64,000 bases of DNA from an uncultured Clostridia bacterium (GTDB taxonomy: Bacteria; Bacillota; Clostridia; Christensenellales; Aristaeellaceae): the NCBI GenBank assembly GCA_934647165.1, contig CAKUFA010000011.1, positions 1 to 64,000 of the forward strand, given 5' to 3'. Every line of letters begins with the position of its first letter. The first letter of the stretch is position 1. Below the pieces are notes generated by a model that had not been told where the DNA came from, made no database searches, and saw only the letters and a list, made by a program, of their open reading frames with translations. Made by a program: the position numbers and the translations under genes. Positions 51,729-61,010 of the stretch are shown here, one piece after another.

Positions 51729-51757
51729 TTGACGGGCGGAAAAATGTAGTGTATGAT
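51729..51757 (+). promoter_or_regulatory. sigma-A promoter of the Pot-like/ade operon
   Basis: TTGACG (51729-51734), 17-base spacer, TATGAT (51752-51757). Confidence 0.75.
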
Positions 51758-51813
51758 AACGCCTGTCCTTGCATTACGCTATGGTACGTGCAAGCCATAA
51801 GGGAGGAAAGTTT

Positions 51814-52647
51814 GTGAAACGAAAGGTATGGCTGCTCCTGTGCGGTCCGGGTATTGCCTTCATCATTTTGTGCTGCACATACCCTGTGCTGAAAATCATT
51901 TGCCAGACCTTTGTGGGTGATATGGGCGAACTGACACTGGCAGGGTACGTGAATATTTTTCAGATGTCTTTTTTCAGCAATACACTTTTGCGCACATTGA
52001 AGCTTTCTATCCTCACCACCGTTATCTGTGCGGTTGTCGGTCTTCCGGTATCCTTTTACATTTCACGCATGGCTGCCGGACGCAAAAGCATGGCGATCTC
52101 GCTGGCAACTTTTCCACTCTTAACATCCGCCATTGTGCGGTCCATCTGCTGGATTGTTTTGCTGGGCAAGAAGGGAACCATCAATAATCTGCTTTTGTCA
52201 ATGGGACTCATCCGCAAGCCACTGTCTATTCTGTATACGGAAACATCGATGCTCATTGGCTATATCCAGCTGTTTATGCCACTGATGCTGCTTTCCCTGG
52301 TTGGCGTGATGGAGTCCATTGATGATGAGCTGATCCTTGCTGCTCGGACGCTTGGCTGCAATGCAGTGAAGAGCTTTGCAAAGGTCGTGCTTCCCTTGAG
52401 CGTGTCCGGCCTGATCACCGGCAGCATGCTGGTGTTCACCGGCACTGTAACCGCCTATGCCACGCCTTCACTGCTGGGCGGCAGCAAAACAAAAGTGCTC
52501 TCGACCCTGCTGTATCAGTATGCCTACAACATGAACGACTGGCTTAGTGCCGCCATGGTAGCAGCGGTTATGATTGTTATTACCATTGCGGTCAATGTGG
52601 TCTTCACTTCTGCTGCTAAGCGGCTGAACAGGGGGGGAGCACAATGA
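51814..52647 (+). CDS. potB: PotB-like ABC transporter permease
   Basis: A 277-residue permease of the spermidine/putrescine type (binding-protein-dependent transport inner membrane family). Six hydrophobic segments are visible, from LLLCGPGIAFIILCCTYPVL onward. The EAA loop that docks the ATPase is present as DDELILAARTLGCNAVKSFAKVVLP (about residues 170-194). GTG 51814 is 7 bases after GGGAGG. It overlaps the next permease gene by 4 bases. The symbol reflects family, not proven substrate. Confidence 0.87.
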   Translation: MKRKVWLLLCGPGIAFIILCCTYPVLKIICQTFVGDMGELTLAGYVNIFQMSFFSNTLLRTLKLSILTTVICAVVGLPVSFYISRMAAGRKSMAISLATFPLLTSAIVRSICWIVLLGKKGTINNLLLSMGLIRKPLSILYTETSMLIGYIQLFMPLMLLSLVGVMESIDDELILAARTLGCNAVKSFAKVVLPLSVSGLITGSMLVFTGTVTAYATPSLLGGSKTKVLSTLLYQYAYNMNDWLSAAMVAAVMIVITIAVNVVFTSAAKRLNRGGAQ

Positions 52648-53429
52648 AAAAGAGCAAGTTCCTTTTGGTGCTTACCGTGCTGACCTACATTTTTCTCATT
52701 GGCCCGATGTTTGTCATGATTGGCACGGCCTTCAATTCGGAGAGCGCACTGGCATTTCCTCCGGCCGGCTTTTCTTTCCAATGGTTCGAGAAGGCGTTCT
52801 CCTCTGCTAGCTTCATTGAAGGATTCAAAACATCCTCCATCGTTTCGCTGGCAGGAACGCTGCTGGCTATGCTGCTTGGCGTACCGGCGGCCTATGCAAT
52901 GAATAAATACCGCTTTCCCCTAAAAGGGTTGGTAAATGGCTTCTTTATCTCTCCAACATTGATTCCTGCTGTGGTGCTTGGCTTTTCGCTGCTCAAATCC
53001 TTTGTGCCGAGCATGGGAGGATCCATTTATTCGGGGCTGCTGGTGGGGTATACGCTGATTGCTATTCCGTATGTTATCCGAGTAACCTCTTCCGCACTGG
53101 CCAATTTTGACTTTGCTGTGGAAGAAGCAGCCCGTTCCCTTGGTTGCTGTGCGCCGAAGGCTTTCTTCAAAGCAGTGATTCCAAACATACGTTCTGGACT
53201 TACATCGGCGTTTATCCTGGCTTTTATCAATTCCTTTAATGATGTATGCATCGGTGTTTTCGTATCCAGCCCGGGCACGATGACCCTGCCGACGGCCATG
53301 ATGAGCTATGTGCAGGGCAAACTGGATCCCACAGTGGCGGCGGCCAGTGTGGTGCTGATGCTGCTGACCATCCTGATTATGGTAGCGGCGGAAAAACTGC
53401 TTGGTGTAAAGCTTCAGGCAACGAATTGA
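52644..53429 (+). CDS. potC: PotC-like ABC transporter permease
   Basis: A 261-residue second permease with six hydrophobic segments and the EAA loop FAVEEAARSLGCCAPKAFFKAVIP (about residues 157-180). ATG 52644 overlaps the upstream permease in ATGA, after a GGGGGGGAG site. The C-terminal half (SSPGTMTLPTAMMSYV, then DPTVAAASVVLMLLTILIMV) is typical PotC. With the other permease it forms the membrane channel. Confidence 0.87.
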   Translation: MKKSKFLLVLTVLTYIFLIGPMFVMIGTAFNSESALAFPPAGFSFQWFEKAFSSASFIEGFKTSSIVSLAGTLLAMLLGVPAAYAMNKYRFPLKGLVNGFFISPTLIPAVVLGFSLLKSFVPSMGGSIYSGLLVGYTLIAIPYVIRVTSSALANFDFAVEEAARSLGCCAPKAFFKAVIPNIRSGLTSAFILAFINSFNDVCIGVFVSSPGTMTLPTAMMSYVQGKLDPTVAAASVVLMLLTILIMVAAEKLLGVKLQATN

Positions 53430-53440
53430 GGAGGGATCTC

Positions 53441-54475
53441 ATGTCGCTGATTGAACTGCGCAACGTTTCGGCTGGCTATGGCAAAAACGTAATTTTGAAA
53501 GATTTCTGCATTAACATTGAGGAAGGCAAGCTTGTATCGCTGTTAGGCCCTAGTGGCTGCGGAAAAACAACCACGCTGCGAACCATTGCCGGATTTATTG
53601 ATGTGTTGAATGGCCAATTCCTTTTTGACGGCAAAGATTTCAGCCGTGTGCCCATTCATAAGCGTGGTTTCGGATATGTGTTCCAGAGTTATGCGTTGTT
53701 TCCGCACCTGACCGTCTATGACAATGTAGCCTTTGGCCTCAAGGAACGAAAAACCGGCAAGCAGGAAACGTATCAGCGCGTGATGGAAATGCTGGAGCGG
53801 GTCAACCTTAAAGGCTTTGAAAAACGGTTGCCTGCTGAGATGTCCGGTGGGCAAAGGCAGCGCGTGGCATTGGCGCGTGCGCTGGTACTTCGGCCGAAGC
53901 TCTTGCTGCTGGATGAGCCGCTTTCCAATCTGGACGCAAAGCTTCGTGTGGAGATGCGCGTTGAGATTCGCCGTCTTCAGCAGGAAACAGGCATCACAAC
54001 CGTATATGTAACCCACGATCAGGAAGAATGCTTTTCCATTTCCGACCAGGTGGCTATCATGAACGGCGGTCGAATTCAGCAGATGGATGCACCGGAAACC
54101 ATTTACTCTCACCCAGCCAATGAGTTTACCGCGCGGTTTGTTGGCTTTGAGAACTTTATTCCGCTCAAATGGGATGGCTCAGAATATCGAACTGCTTCCG
54201 GTGAGCCGTTCTATCAACCCTATGCCGGTGCGGACAATATCAAAGCTGCCTGCCGTCCGGAGGATATTCTGCTGGATCCCGGCCTGGAGAGCGGTGCACG
54301 TCGTCTGCATGGAACGGTGCTTGTTCGCACGTTCCTTGGCAAACAGCTGCAATATCTGGTGGAAACGCAGGAGGGCAACTTCCTTGTTAACACACAAACT
54401 ACCAATCGCTATGACATCGGTGATCGGGTGACGCTTGTTTTCCCACAGGAAAAAACCATCAGCGTAACCGAATAA
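53441..54475 (+). CDS. potA: PotA-like ABC transporter ATPase
   Basis: A 344-residue ATPase. Walker A GPSGCGKTTTLRTIAG (about residue 36), Q-loop in FGYVFQSYALFPHLTVYDNVAFG, signature EMSGGQRQRVALARAL (about 133), Walker B LLLLDEPLSNLDAKLRVEMR (about 153) and switch His in YVTHDQEECFSISD. The C-terminal about 100 residues form a TOBE/OB-fold (AACRPEDILLD, LVRTFLGKQLQYLVE), as in PotA. ATG 53441 has GGAGGG upstream. Confidence 0.92.
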   Translation: MSLIELRNVSAGYGKNVILKDFCINIEEGKLVSLLGPSGCGKTTTLRTIAGFIDVLNGQFLFDGKDFSRVPIHKRGFGYVFQSYALFPHLTVYDNVAFGLKERKTGKQETYQRVMEMLERVNLKGFEKRLPAEMSGGQRQRVALARALVLRPKLLLLDEPLSNLDAKLRVEMRVEIRRLQQETGITTVYVTHDQEECFSISDQVAIMNGGRIQQMDAPETIYSHPANEFTARFVGFENFIPLKWDGSEYRTASGEPFYQPYAGADNIKAACRPEDILLDPGLESGARRLHGTVLVRTFLGKQLQYLVETQEGNFLVNTQTTNRYDIGDRVTLVFPQEKTISVTE

Positions 54476-54537
54476 CAACGGTGGAATCGTCTATAAAGAC
54501 GTTTTCATAAAAACAAAGAAAAACGGAGGAATGTTCC

Positions 54538-55578
54538 ATGAAGATCCGCAAGATCATGGCCATCACGGCTGCTCTGGTGCTCTCTCTCAGCTGCATGAGC
54601 GCGGCTGTGGCTGAAGGCGATGTGCCCACGCTGGTGATTTCCACCTGGCCTGCCAACATCGACACCATTTCTGCCAACGTGTTCAAGCCCTTTGAAGAGG
54701 CCAACAACTGCAAAATTGTTGTGGACACAGGCAACAACAGTGAGCGCTTGGCAAAGCTGAAGGAAAACCCCGACGGCTACGACATTGTGTATTTCTCCGA
54801 TTACTATGTAAAGCAGGCCATTGCTGCTGATTTGCTGCTGCCGGTGGATGCTTCTAAAATCGAAGGGCTCAGCGATTTGTATGATTTCTGCCAGGATCCA
54901 AATGGCGGCTACGGCCCCGGTTATACGGTGACTGGCTTCGGCATCCTCTATGATCCTACCGCCTTTGATTATCCCATCACCAGCTGGAAACAGCTTTGGA
55001 ATGAAGATGTGATGGGTGAGCTGGCTCTTCCGGATATCACAGTGACTTCCGGTCCCTATGTGGTGGAGATTGCCGGTAAGGTAGCTGGCGTGGATCCCGC
55101 TACGGATGAAAATCCTGCTTTTGAGCTGATCAAGAAGCTGTCCGACAATGGTGCGATTTTCTACAACGGTTCTGGTGACCTGATTTCCAAGTTCGAACTT
55201 GGCGAAGTGTCCGTGGCCGTGTGCCAGGACTTTGATGCCAGCACCATCCGCGCGGCTAAGGAAGGCCTGGAATATGTGATTGTGCCGGAAGAGGGTTCCT
55301 ATCTGGGCATCAATCAGGTCAACATTACCAAGAGCTGCAAGAATCCTGATCTGGCTTACAAGTTCATTTCCTGGCTCATCAGCTACGATGTGCAGTATAA
55401 AGACGCGCTGGACCGTGTGGAAGCGCCTGCCAACACCAAGGTGGAACTGACGGCTGAAGAAGCTGCCGGCATGTGCTATGGCGATGCGGTGAAGATTTCC
55501 AGTGCTCCCAACTGGGCGCTGTACAGCGAACGCAACGATGCCTGGATCCTGCGCTACAATGAGGAGATTTATCAGTAA
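54538..55578 (+). CDS. potD: PotD-like extracellular solute-binding protein
   Basis: A 346-residue binding protein of the PotD/PotF family. The signal peptide is about residues 1-25 (ending AAVAEG) and lacks a lipobox. Family landmarks: DIVYFSDYYVKQAIAADLL (about 80), the aspartate position of NGSGDLISKFELGEVSVAVC (about 213) and a C-terminal YKFISWLISYDVQYKDAL block. The E. coli PotD polyamine-binding WxD (W255, D257 in a GGIFWMD segment) is replaced here by GSYLGINQ, and the N-terminal WTEY reads WPAN. Polyamine is therefore doubtful as substrate. ATG 54538 has GGAGG 8 bases upstream. Being placed just before ade makes a purine-related ligand plausible. Confidence 0.87.
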   Translation: MKIRKIMAITAALVLSLSCMSAAVAEGDVPTLVISTWPANIDTISANVFKPFEEANNCKIVVDTGNNSERLAKLKENPDGYDIVYFSDYYVKQAIAADLLLPVDASKIEGLSDLYDFCQDPNGGYGPGYTVTGFGILYDPTAFDYPITSWKQLWNEDVMGELALPDITVTSGPYVVEIAGKVAGVDPATDENPAFELIKKLSDNGAIFYNGSGDLISKFELGEVSVAVCQDFDASTIRAAKEGLEYVIVPEEGSYLGINQVNITKSCKNPDLAYKFISWLISYDVQYKDALDRVEAPANTKVELTAEEAAGMCYGDAVKISSAPNWALYSERNDAWILRYNEEIYQ

Positions 55579-55580
55579 AC

Positions 55581-57299
55581 ATGAGAACGCTGATTCATAA
55601 TGCCCGGGTATTTAACACCTGGCTAAAGCAATTTTTCCCTGGTTGGCTCCTGATTGAAGATGGACGCATTCGCTACGCCTTTGTAGAGGGGGCAATGCCT
55701 GAGAATGTGGATCAGATGATTGACGCGGAGGGATGCTATTGCATCCCTTCGCTTATTGACATTCATCTGCACATTGAAAGCTCCATGGTTACCCCTGCAA
55801 CCTTTTCACGGGCGCTGCTTCGCAATGGCGTAACAACCTGCGTGGCAGAGCCTCATGAAATTGCTAACGTCATGGGATTTGAGGGCGTAGAAGCCTTCAT
55901 CCGCCAGGGACGGGAATGTCAGGCGGACATTTTGTGGGGGATTCCAAGCTCCGTGCCATGCAGTGCTTATGAAACGACTGGCGGAAGAATTGAACTGGAT
56001 GATGCGCTGGAACTGACCCGCGAGTCGGACGTTGTCTGCCTTGGTGAGGTGATGAACTGCTATTCTGTGCTGCATGAGCCGAAAGGAAAAATCAGGCAAT
56101 GGCTTGCGTGCCTGCGCCGAGAGCATCCGAATCTGACACGTGAAGGGCACATCAGTTATTATAAAGGCCGCGAGCTTTGTGATATCGCCTATCATGGTGT
56201 GGATTCCGATCATACCAGCATAGGATTGGATTATTTTATCGAGCGGCTGAAAATGGGTGTATTCGGCGAATTACAGGCTAAATCCCTGCTGCCGGAAGTT
56301 GTAGACTACATTGAAAAAACAGATTTGTGGGATCATTTCTGCATTGTAACAGATGATGTGATGCCCGATCAACTGCACGATGTTGGCCATTTGAATTACC
56401 TGGTTCGTAAGGCTATTGAGCTCGGCATGAAACCGGAGCGCGCTATTGCAGCTACCACATGGATGCCAGCAAGGCGCATGAAGCTCTATGACCGAGGCAT
56501 GATAGCACCGGGACTTAAAGCAGACTTGCTGCTGTTGCGGGATCTGTCTTCGTTTGATATTCGCCTGGTATTCAAGGATGGTCTTGTTGCATATGACGCT
56601 GCGAAGTCTGAAAGCCCGGTAAAACAGGAACGTCGTTTTTCGGATAAATTCTATCATACCGTCCGACTGCCGAAACTTACCAAAGAAGACTTTACCATCC
56701 GTACTGCGTTGCCTGATGGTGTGCATGCGGCGCGCATCATGATACCGGAAGCCGCCACAGGCTTTAGTTATGAGGGGAAAGCGGATGTACAGGTAACAAA
56801 CGGCGTTGTAGACTATGATGTAACCCCGCATTGCGTCATTGCGGTCTTTGATCGCTATACAGGAAGTGCAAAACGAATGCTAGGCCTTACTGGTGGAGAG
56901 GATTTCATCAAGCATGGTGCAGTAGCCTGCACGTATGCACATGACCATCACAACCTGCTTGTGGCAGGCAAAACGGCTGAAGAATGCGTTCTTGCGGCAA
57001 ACTGGGTTATTGATCACCAAGGTGGCTATTGCGTGGTTGAGAATAAACAGGTGATCGCTTCGCTTCCGCTGGAGGTTGGCGGTATTGTCAGCGAAGCGCC
57101 CCTTGCGCAAATGGCCATGCAGGCACGTGGCATTACAGAAGCGCTCCATCATCTCGGATATGCGTTCAATAATCCCATCATGTCCTTCAGCGTGTTGGGA
57201 TTGTCCGTTTCTCCTTTCCTGCGAATCACTGACAAGGGATATGTGGACACCAAAAAAGGAATGTTGCTTCCATTGTTTGATGAAGAGGCGAATAACTGA
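55581..57299 (+). CDS. ade: adenine deaminase
   Basis: The 572-residue enzyme hydrolyses adenine to hypoxanthine and ammonia. Amidohydrolase landmarks: SLIDIHLHIESSMVTP (HxH metal motif, about residues 56-71), AEPHEIANVMG (about 89), LGEVMNCYSV (about 153), GHISYYKGRELCDIAYHGVDSDHTS (His pair, about 193-217) and VTDDVMPDQLHDVG (Asp, about 256). The C-terminal adenine-deaminase domain has AYDAAKSES and AYAHDHHNLLVAG. It starts 2 bases after the potD stop with no close ribosome site, which suggests translational coupling. A bidirectional terminator follows. The linked importer and the facing nucleoside importer point to purine salvage. Confidence 0.94.
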   Translation: MRTLIHNARVFNTWLKQFFPGWLLIEDGRIRYAFVEGAMPENVDQMIDAEGCYCIPSLIDIHLHIESSMVTPATFSRALLRNGVTTCVAEPHEIANVMGFEGVEAFIRQGRECQADILWGIPSSVPCSAYETTGGRIELDDALELTRESDVVCLGEVMNCYSVLHEPKGKIRQWLACLRREHPNLTREGHISYYKGRELCDIAYHGVDSDHTSIGLDYFIERLKMGVFGELQAKSLLPEVVDYIEKTDLWDHFCIVTDDVMPDQLHDVGHLNYLVRKAIELGMKPERAIAATTWMPARRMKLYDRGMIAPGLKADLLLLRDLSSFDIRLVFKDGLVAYDAAKSESPVKQERRFSDKFYHTVRLPKLTKEDFTIRTALPDGVHAARIMIPEAATGFSYEGKADVQVTNGVVDYDVTPHCVIAVFDRYTGSAKRMLGLTGGEDFIKHGAVACTYAHDHHNLLVAGKTAEECVLAANWVIDHQGGYCVVENKQVIASLPLEVGGIVSEAPLAQMAMQARGITEALHHLGYAFNNPIMSFSVLGLSVSPFLRITDKGYVDTKKGMLLPLFDEEANN

Positions 57300-57320
57300 T
57301 ATCCTCAATTTGATAAAAAC

Positions 57321-57362
57321 CCCCGGCATCGCAATCCTTTGCAATGTCGGGGATACTTTTTT
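57321..57362. terminator. bidirectional terminator between ade and the nup operon
   Basis: CCCCGGCAT / ATGTCGGGG stem (one G-U pair), followed by TACTTTTTT on the plus strand and TTTTT on the minus strand. Confidence 0.8.
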
Positions 57363-58293
57363 ATTCAGCAACGGTTTCCTTTAACATTTTGCGCTTCTTT
57401 GCACGGTCACGTAGCACAAGCAGAACCATCATCAGCACCGTTCCAACATAAGGGAACATCTTGGTGAGATTGGAATTGACGCCGACGCTTTGCAGGCGCG
57501 TGCCCATCGCATCAATGAAACCGAAAAGCAGTGCAGCCAAGAACACGAATGGGGGATTGGAACGGCCGAAAATCACACAGGCAACCGCCACATACCCGCG
57601 GCTGGCGGACATGTTTTCCGAGAACATGGTGAGATATCCCAGTGATAGATGTGCTCCCGCCAACGCGCTGAACATTCCGCATAGCACAGAGGCGAGATAC
57701 TTCATCTTTTCAGGACTTTTGCCAGCAGCACGCAGAGATTGCGGATGCTCACCGGAAGCCCGAAGCCAAAATCCCATGGGAGTACGGTAGATGAAAAGCC
57801 AGCACACCAGCACCATTATCCAACTGACATAGACCAGCAGCGTATTATTGTTAAGCAGCGGGCCAATCAGTGGTATGTTTTCCAACCAATCAATGCTCAG
57901 TTTGGGCAGAGGCACAATGGCCGGGTCAGAGAAAGCGCCCTTTACATTGAAAATGGTGCGAAGCAGAAATACGGTCAACCCGCCTGCAAAAATGTTCAGG
58001 GCCACGCCGATGATGAATTCATCGCTTTTGAACCTGACCACAAACAGTCCATAGAACAGCCCAAGCAGCACACCGGAAAGCACTGCAAACAGGAGCGCCA
58101 GCATCCAGCTGCCCAGAAAATAGCTGGCCAGCACTGCCACAAAGGCGCCAACTACCATCATACCGTCAATGCCGATGTTCATGATACCAACATGATCGGT
58201 CATCAGGCAGCCAAGGCCTGCTAAAATCACCGGCGTTGCTGTTCTCAGGGTGTTTTGTAAAAGTCCTATGTTGAATACGCTTGCCAGATCCAT
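57361..58293 (-). CDS. nupQ: nucleoside ABC transporter permease (NupQ/YufQ-like)
   Basis: A 310-residue permease of the branched-chain/ribose type used by BmpA-linked nucleoside importers. About eight hydrophobic segments and the blocks VILAGLGCLMTDHVGIMNIGIDGMM (near residue 23), LRASGEHPQSLRAAG (about 178) and GRSNPPFVFLAALLFGFIDAMG (about 248) fit. ATG 58293 is taken over GTG 58296 (AAAGGAGG is 10 and 7 bases away respectively). It overlaps the stop codon of the preceding permease gene by one base. Confidence 0.9.
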   Translation of the reverse strand: MDLASVFNIGLLQNTLRTATPVILAGLGCLMTDHVGIMNIGIDGMMVVGAFVAVLASYFLGSWMLALLFAVLSGVLLGLFYGLFVVRFKSDEFIIGVALNIFAGGLTVFLLRTIFNVKGAFSDPAIVPLPKLSIDWLENIPLIGPLLNNNTLLVYVSWIMVLVCWLFIYRTPMGFWLRASGEHPQSLRAAGKSPEKMKYLASVLCGMFSALAGAHLSLGYLTMFSENMSASRGYVAVACVIFGRSNPPFVFLAALLFGFIDAMGTRLQSVGVNSNLTKMFPYVGTVLMMVLLVLRDRAKKRKMLKETVAE

Positions 58294-59369
58294 CACGTAT
58301 CCGCCTCCTTTGTCACCTGCGGCAAAGCTCTTTTGCGTGCACGCCGTGCCTTGATGTTGGCAAGAATGCCTTCCTCTGCTGCCATGAAAAAGATAATGAT
58401 AGACTGCACAATGAGAATCAACTCGCTGGAAATGCCAACTTTGGATTCCATGGCGACAGAGCCGATTTTCAAAATGCCGAAGAAGAGACTCATCAGGATA
58501 ATGCCAAGCGGCTTGTAATGCATAATCATGGCGACCAACATGCCGTCAAAGTAAAATTCCTTTGATACGGATTCAATGAAGCGACCGTGCTGGCCAAATA
58601 CCTCAAACATGCCCACAAGGCCGCAAATGGCACCGGAAAGCACCATGCTGCCAATGGCAAGTTTGCCTGACTTGATGCCGCTGTATCTGGCAAAGCGGCT
58701 GTTCTGGCCGGTGAGCTGCATTTCATAGCCAACAGTGGTTCGGCTCATCAGATACCACACAAACAGCGCAATAAACGCTGCAATAAAGATGCTATCTGTG
58801 AGTGCGGACATTTTGATGAGCTTTGGAAACATGAATGCCTTATCAATGGAATCTGTACCGGCAGAAACGCCTTTTTCTGCGGTTTTCAGTGGGCCATTAG
58901 CAAGGAAAGAGCAAAATGCAATGGCTGCCGAATTCAGCATGATGGTCGTAATCACTTCGCTAACCTTCAGCTTTACCTTGAGCACTGCAGGAATCCACGC
59001 ATAGATGCCACCGGCAGCCATGGCCGCCAGCAAACACACGGGGATACCAATCCACGGCGATACGCCTTTGAGCTGCGCGCCCATATAAGCTGCGGCGATG
59101 GCACCCAGATATAGCTGTCCCTCGCCGCCAACGTTGAAGATACCGGCTTGTGCTGCCACGGCCGTGGCTAACCCCGTGAGAAAGAGCGTTGCTGTTTTTG
59201 CCAGAGTATTTCCAAGCATGCGCGGGGTTCCCAACGCGCCTGTAATCAATGCGCTATAGCCTTCCGCTGGATCATGTCCCGTCAATGCCATAATCACGCC
59301 GCCGACAACCAGCGCCAGCAAAACGCTGATAAACAGGCTGATGAGGTAATTCACCTTCCCGGTTTTCAT
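58293..59369 (-). CDS. nupP: nucleoside ABC transporter permease (NupP/YufP-like)
   Basis: A 358-residue permease paired with the one downstream. It shows the family entry VVGGVIMALTGHDPAEGYSAL, the GLATAVAAQAGIFNVGGEGQLYLGA block (about residues 67-91) and the QLTGQNSRFARYSGIKSGKL loop (about 210). Start ATG 59369 overlaps the ATPase stop in ATGA, so the two are translationally coupled. Confidence 0.9.
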   Translation of the reverse strand: MKTGKVNYLISLFISVLLALVVGGVIMALTGHDPAEGYSALITGALGTPRMLGNTLAKTATLFLTGLATAVAAQAGIFNVGGEGQLYLGAIAAAYMGAQLKGVSPWIGIPVCLLAAMAAGGIYAWIPAVLKVKLKVSEVITTIMLNSAAIAFCSFLANGPLKTAEKGVSAGTDSIDKAFMFPKLIKMSALTDSIFIAAFIALFVWYLMSRTTVGYEMQLTGQNSRFARYSGIKSGKLAIGSMVLSGAICGLVGMFEVFGQHGRFIESVSKEFYFDGMLVAMIMHYKPLGIILMSLFFGILKIGSVAMESKVGISSELILIVQSIIIFFMAAEEGILANIKARRARKRALPQVTKEADT

Positions 59370-60913
59370 GCATCTGCCTCCTTTCTTGCGCCGGTCATGT
59401 AGTAGCTGATATCCGCCTTGGCAATTTTCGCAGGATCAAATTCGCCGGTGATTTGGCCTTCATAGATGGTCACCATGCGGTCAGAAAGCCGATAAAGCTC
59501 ATCCAGGTCGGCGCTGACCAGCAGGATGGCGCAACCGGCGTTGCGCTTGTCCATGATCTGCTTATGAATAAAGTCCATTGCACCAATGTCCACACCGCGC
59601 GTTGGCTGGGAAATAATCAGTACAGGCGTATCAAAGGAAAACTCCCGTGCCACAACCACTTTTTGCATATTGCCGCCGGAGAGAGAGCCAACTGGCGTAT
59701 CTACGCCCGCACCGCGAATGTCAAACTTCTCAAACAGCATGCGGGCATAATTGCGAATGGCGCGCCGTTTCATATGAATGCGGGCAATGGAGAATTCAGG
59801 CTGTTTCTCCTTGCCGACAAGCAGGTTGTCCGTGATGTCCGCGGGCGCTGCCACGCCGGTAGCCAGCCGATCCTCCGGCACATGGGCAAGACCAAGATTG
59901 CGGATTTCGCCTGGCGTCATCCCGGCAGTATCATGCCCCTGAATGCGCACCTTGCCTTTTTGAATGACGCACATGCCGGTGACAGCTTCAATCAGCTCGC
60001 TTTGCCCATTGCCTTCAATACCGGCGATGCCAAGAATTTCACCACGCCGCACACGCAGGGACAGTCCCTGAACAGCCGGCAATCCGCGGCTGTCTGATAC
60101 GTGCAAGTTTTCCACCTCGATAGCTACATCGCCGTCCGGCAATTTTTCCCGTTCCAGGGCGTCCAGTAGCACTTCTTTGCCAACCATCATGGCCGCCAAT
60201 GTGCGCTCGTTCACATCGCTGGTGTTGCACACGCCAACGAGCTTGCCTTGCCGCATTACGCCTACGCGGTCAGAAATGGCCATCACCTCATACAGTTTGT
60301 GGGTGATGATGATGATGGTCATTTGCTTTTCTTTCACAATGCTGCGAATCACGCTGAACAGTTCGTCTGTTTCCTGGGGCGTCAGCACTGCGGTCGGTTC
60401 ATCCAGGATCAGCACATCTGCACCGCGATGCAGCGCTTTGAGAATTTCAACCCGCTGCTGCAATCCAACACTGATATCCTGCACCCGGTCGCCCGGTTCC
60501 ACATGTAAGCCAAACTCTGCCACCAGTTGCCGGGTAATTTCATTAGCTTTGGCAAAATCATAAAAAATGCCATGTTTGCGAGGTTCGCCGCTAAGCACGA
60601 TATTTTGCGCAACGGTAAAAGACGGAACAAGCATAAAGTGCTGGTGCACCATGCCAACGCCGTGCGCAATGGCCTCGCTTGGGGAAAATGTCTTGATTTC
60701 TTCGCCCCTGACAAATACGCGGCCACCCGTTGGTTTATTCATCCCATAAAGAATGTTCATCAGGGTGGACTTTCCTGCGCCATTTTCACCCACGAGGGCA
60801 AAAACTTCGCCTTTGCGGATATCCAGGGAGACATCATCGTTGGCCAGCACACCGGGGAATTGCATGGATACGTGCTGGAAAGAGACAATGGAAGAGGAGT
60901 CGGGGTTGCTCAA
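59366..60913 (-). CDS. nupO: nucleoside ABC transporter ATPase, two nucleotide-binding domains (NupO/YufO-like)
   Basis: A 515-residue duplicated ATPase. Domain 1 has Walker A GENGAGKST (about residue 38), Q-loop MVHQHFMLVP, ISVGLQQRVEI in place of the usual signature and LILDEPTAVLTPQ as Walker B. Domain 2 has the degenerate loop GIEGNGQSELIE (about 291), signature LSGGNMQKVVVAREF and SQPTRGVDIGAMDF (about 430), as normal in RbsA/NupO proteins. The likely start is TTG 60913, 9 bases after GGTGAGG; no ATG fits before the conserved QHVSMQFPGV. It follows the bmpA gene, separated by a hairpin terminator. Confidence 0.9.
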   Translation of the reverse strand: MSNPDSSSIVSFQHVSMQFPGVLANDDVSLDIRKGEVFALVGENGAGKSTLMNILYGMNKPTGGRVFVRGEEIKTFSPSEAIAHGVGMVHQHFMLVPSFTVAQNIVLSGEPRKHGIFYDFAKANEITRQLVAEFGLHVEPGDRVQDISVGLQQRVEILKALHRGADVLILDEPTAVLTPQETDELFSVIRSIVKEKQMTIIIITHKLYEVMAISDRVGVMRQGKLVGVCNTSDVNERTLAAMMVGKEVLLDALEREKLPDGDVAIEVENLHVSDSRGLPAVQGLSLRVRRGEILGIAGIEGNGQSELIEAVTGMCVIQKGKVRIQGHDTAGMTPGEIRNLGLAHVPEDRLATGVAAPADITDNLLVGKEKQPEFSIARIHMKRRAIRNYARMLFEKFDIRGAGVDTPVGSLSGGNMQKVVVAREFSFDTPVLIISQPTRGVDIGAMDFIHKQIMDKRNAGCAILLVSADLDELYRLSDRMVTIYEGQITGEFDPAKIAKADISYYMTGARKEADA

Positions 60914-60955
60914 ATCGATTCGCCTCACCTTTTTTATGAATAGGCTGGAAAACTG

Positions 60956-60995
60956 AAAAAAGCAGCAGCGCACGTGATGCACATGACGCTGCTGC
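60956..60995 (-). terminator. intercistronic terminator/attenuator between bmpA and nupO
   Basis: On the minus strand a 9-bp stem GCAGCAGCG / CGCTGCTGC (loop 16) is followed by six T. It lies 16 bases after the bmpA stop, so partial read-through could set more binding protein than ATPase. Confidence 0.75.
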
Positions 60996-61010
60996 CTCCT
61001 TTGTCAAGCG

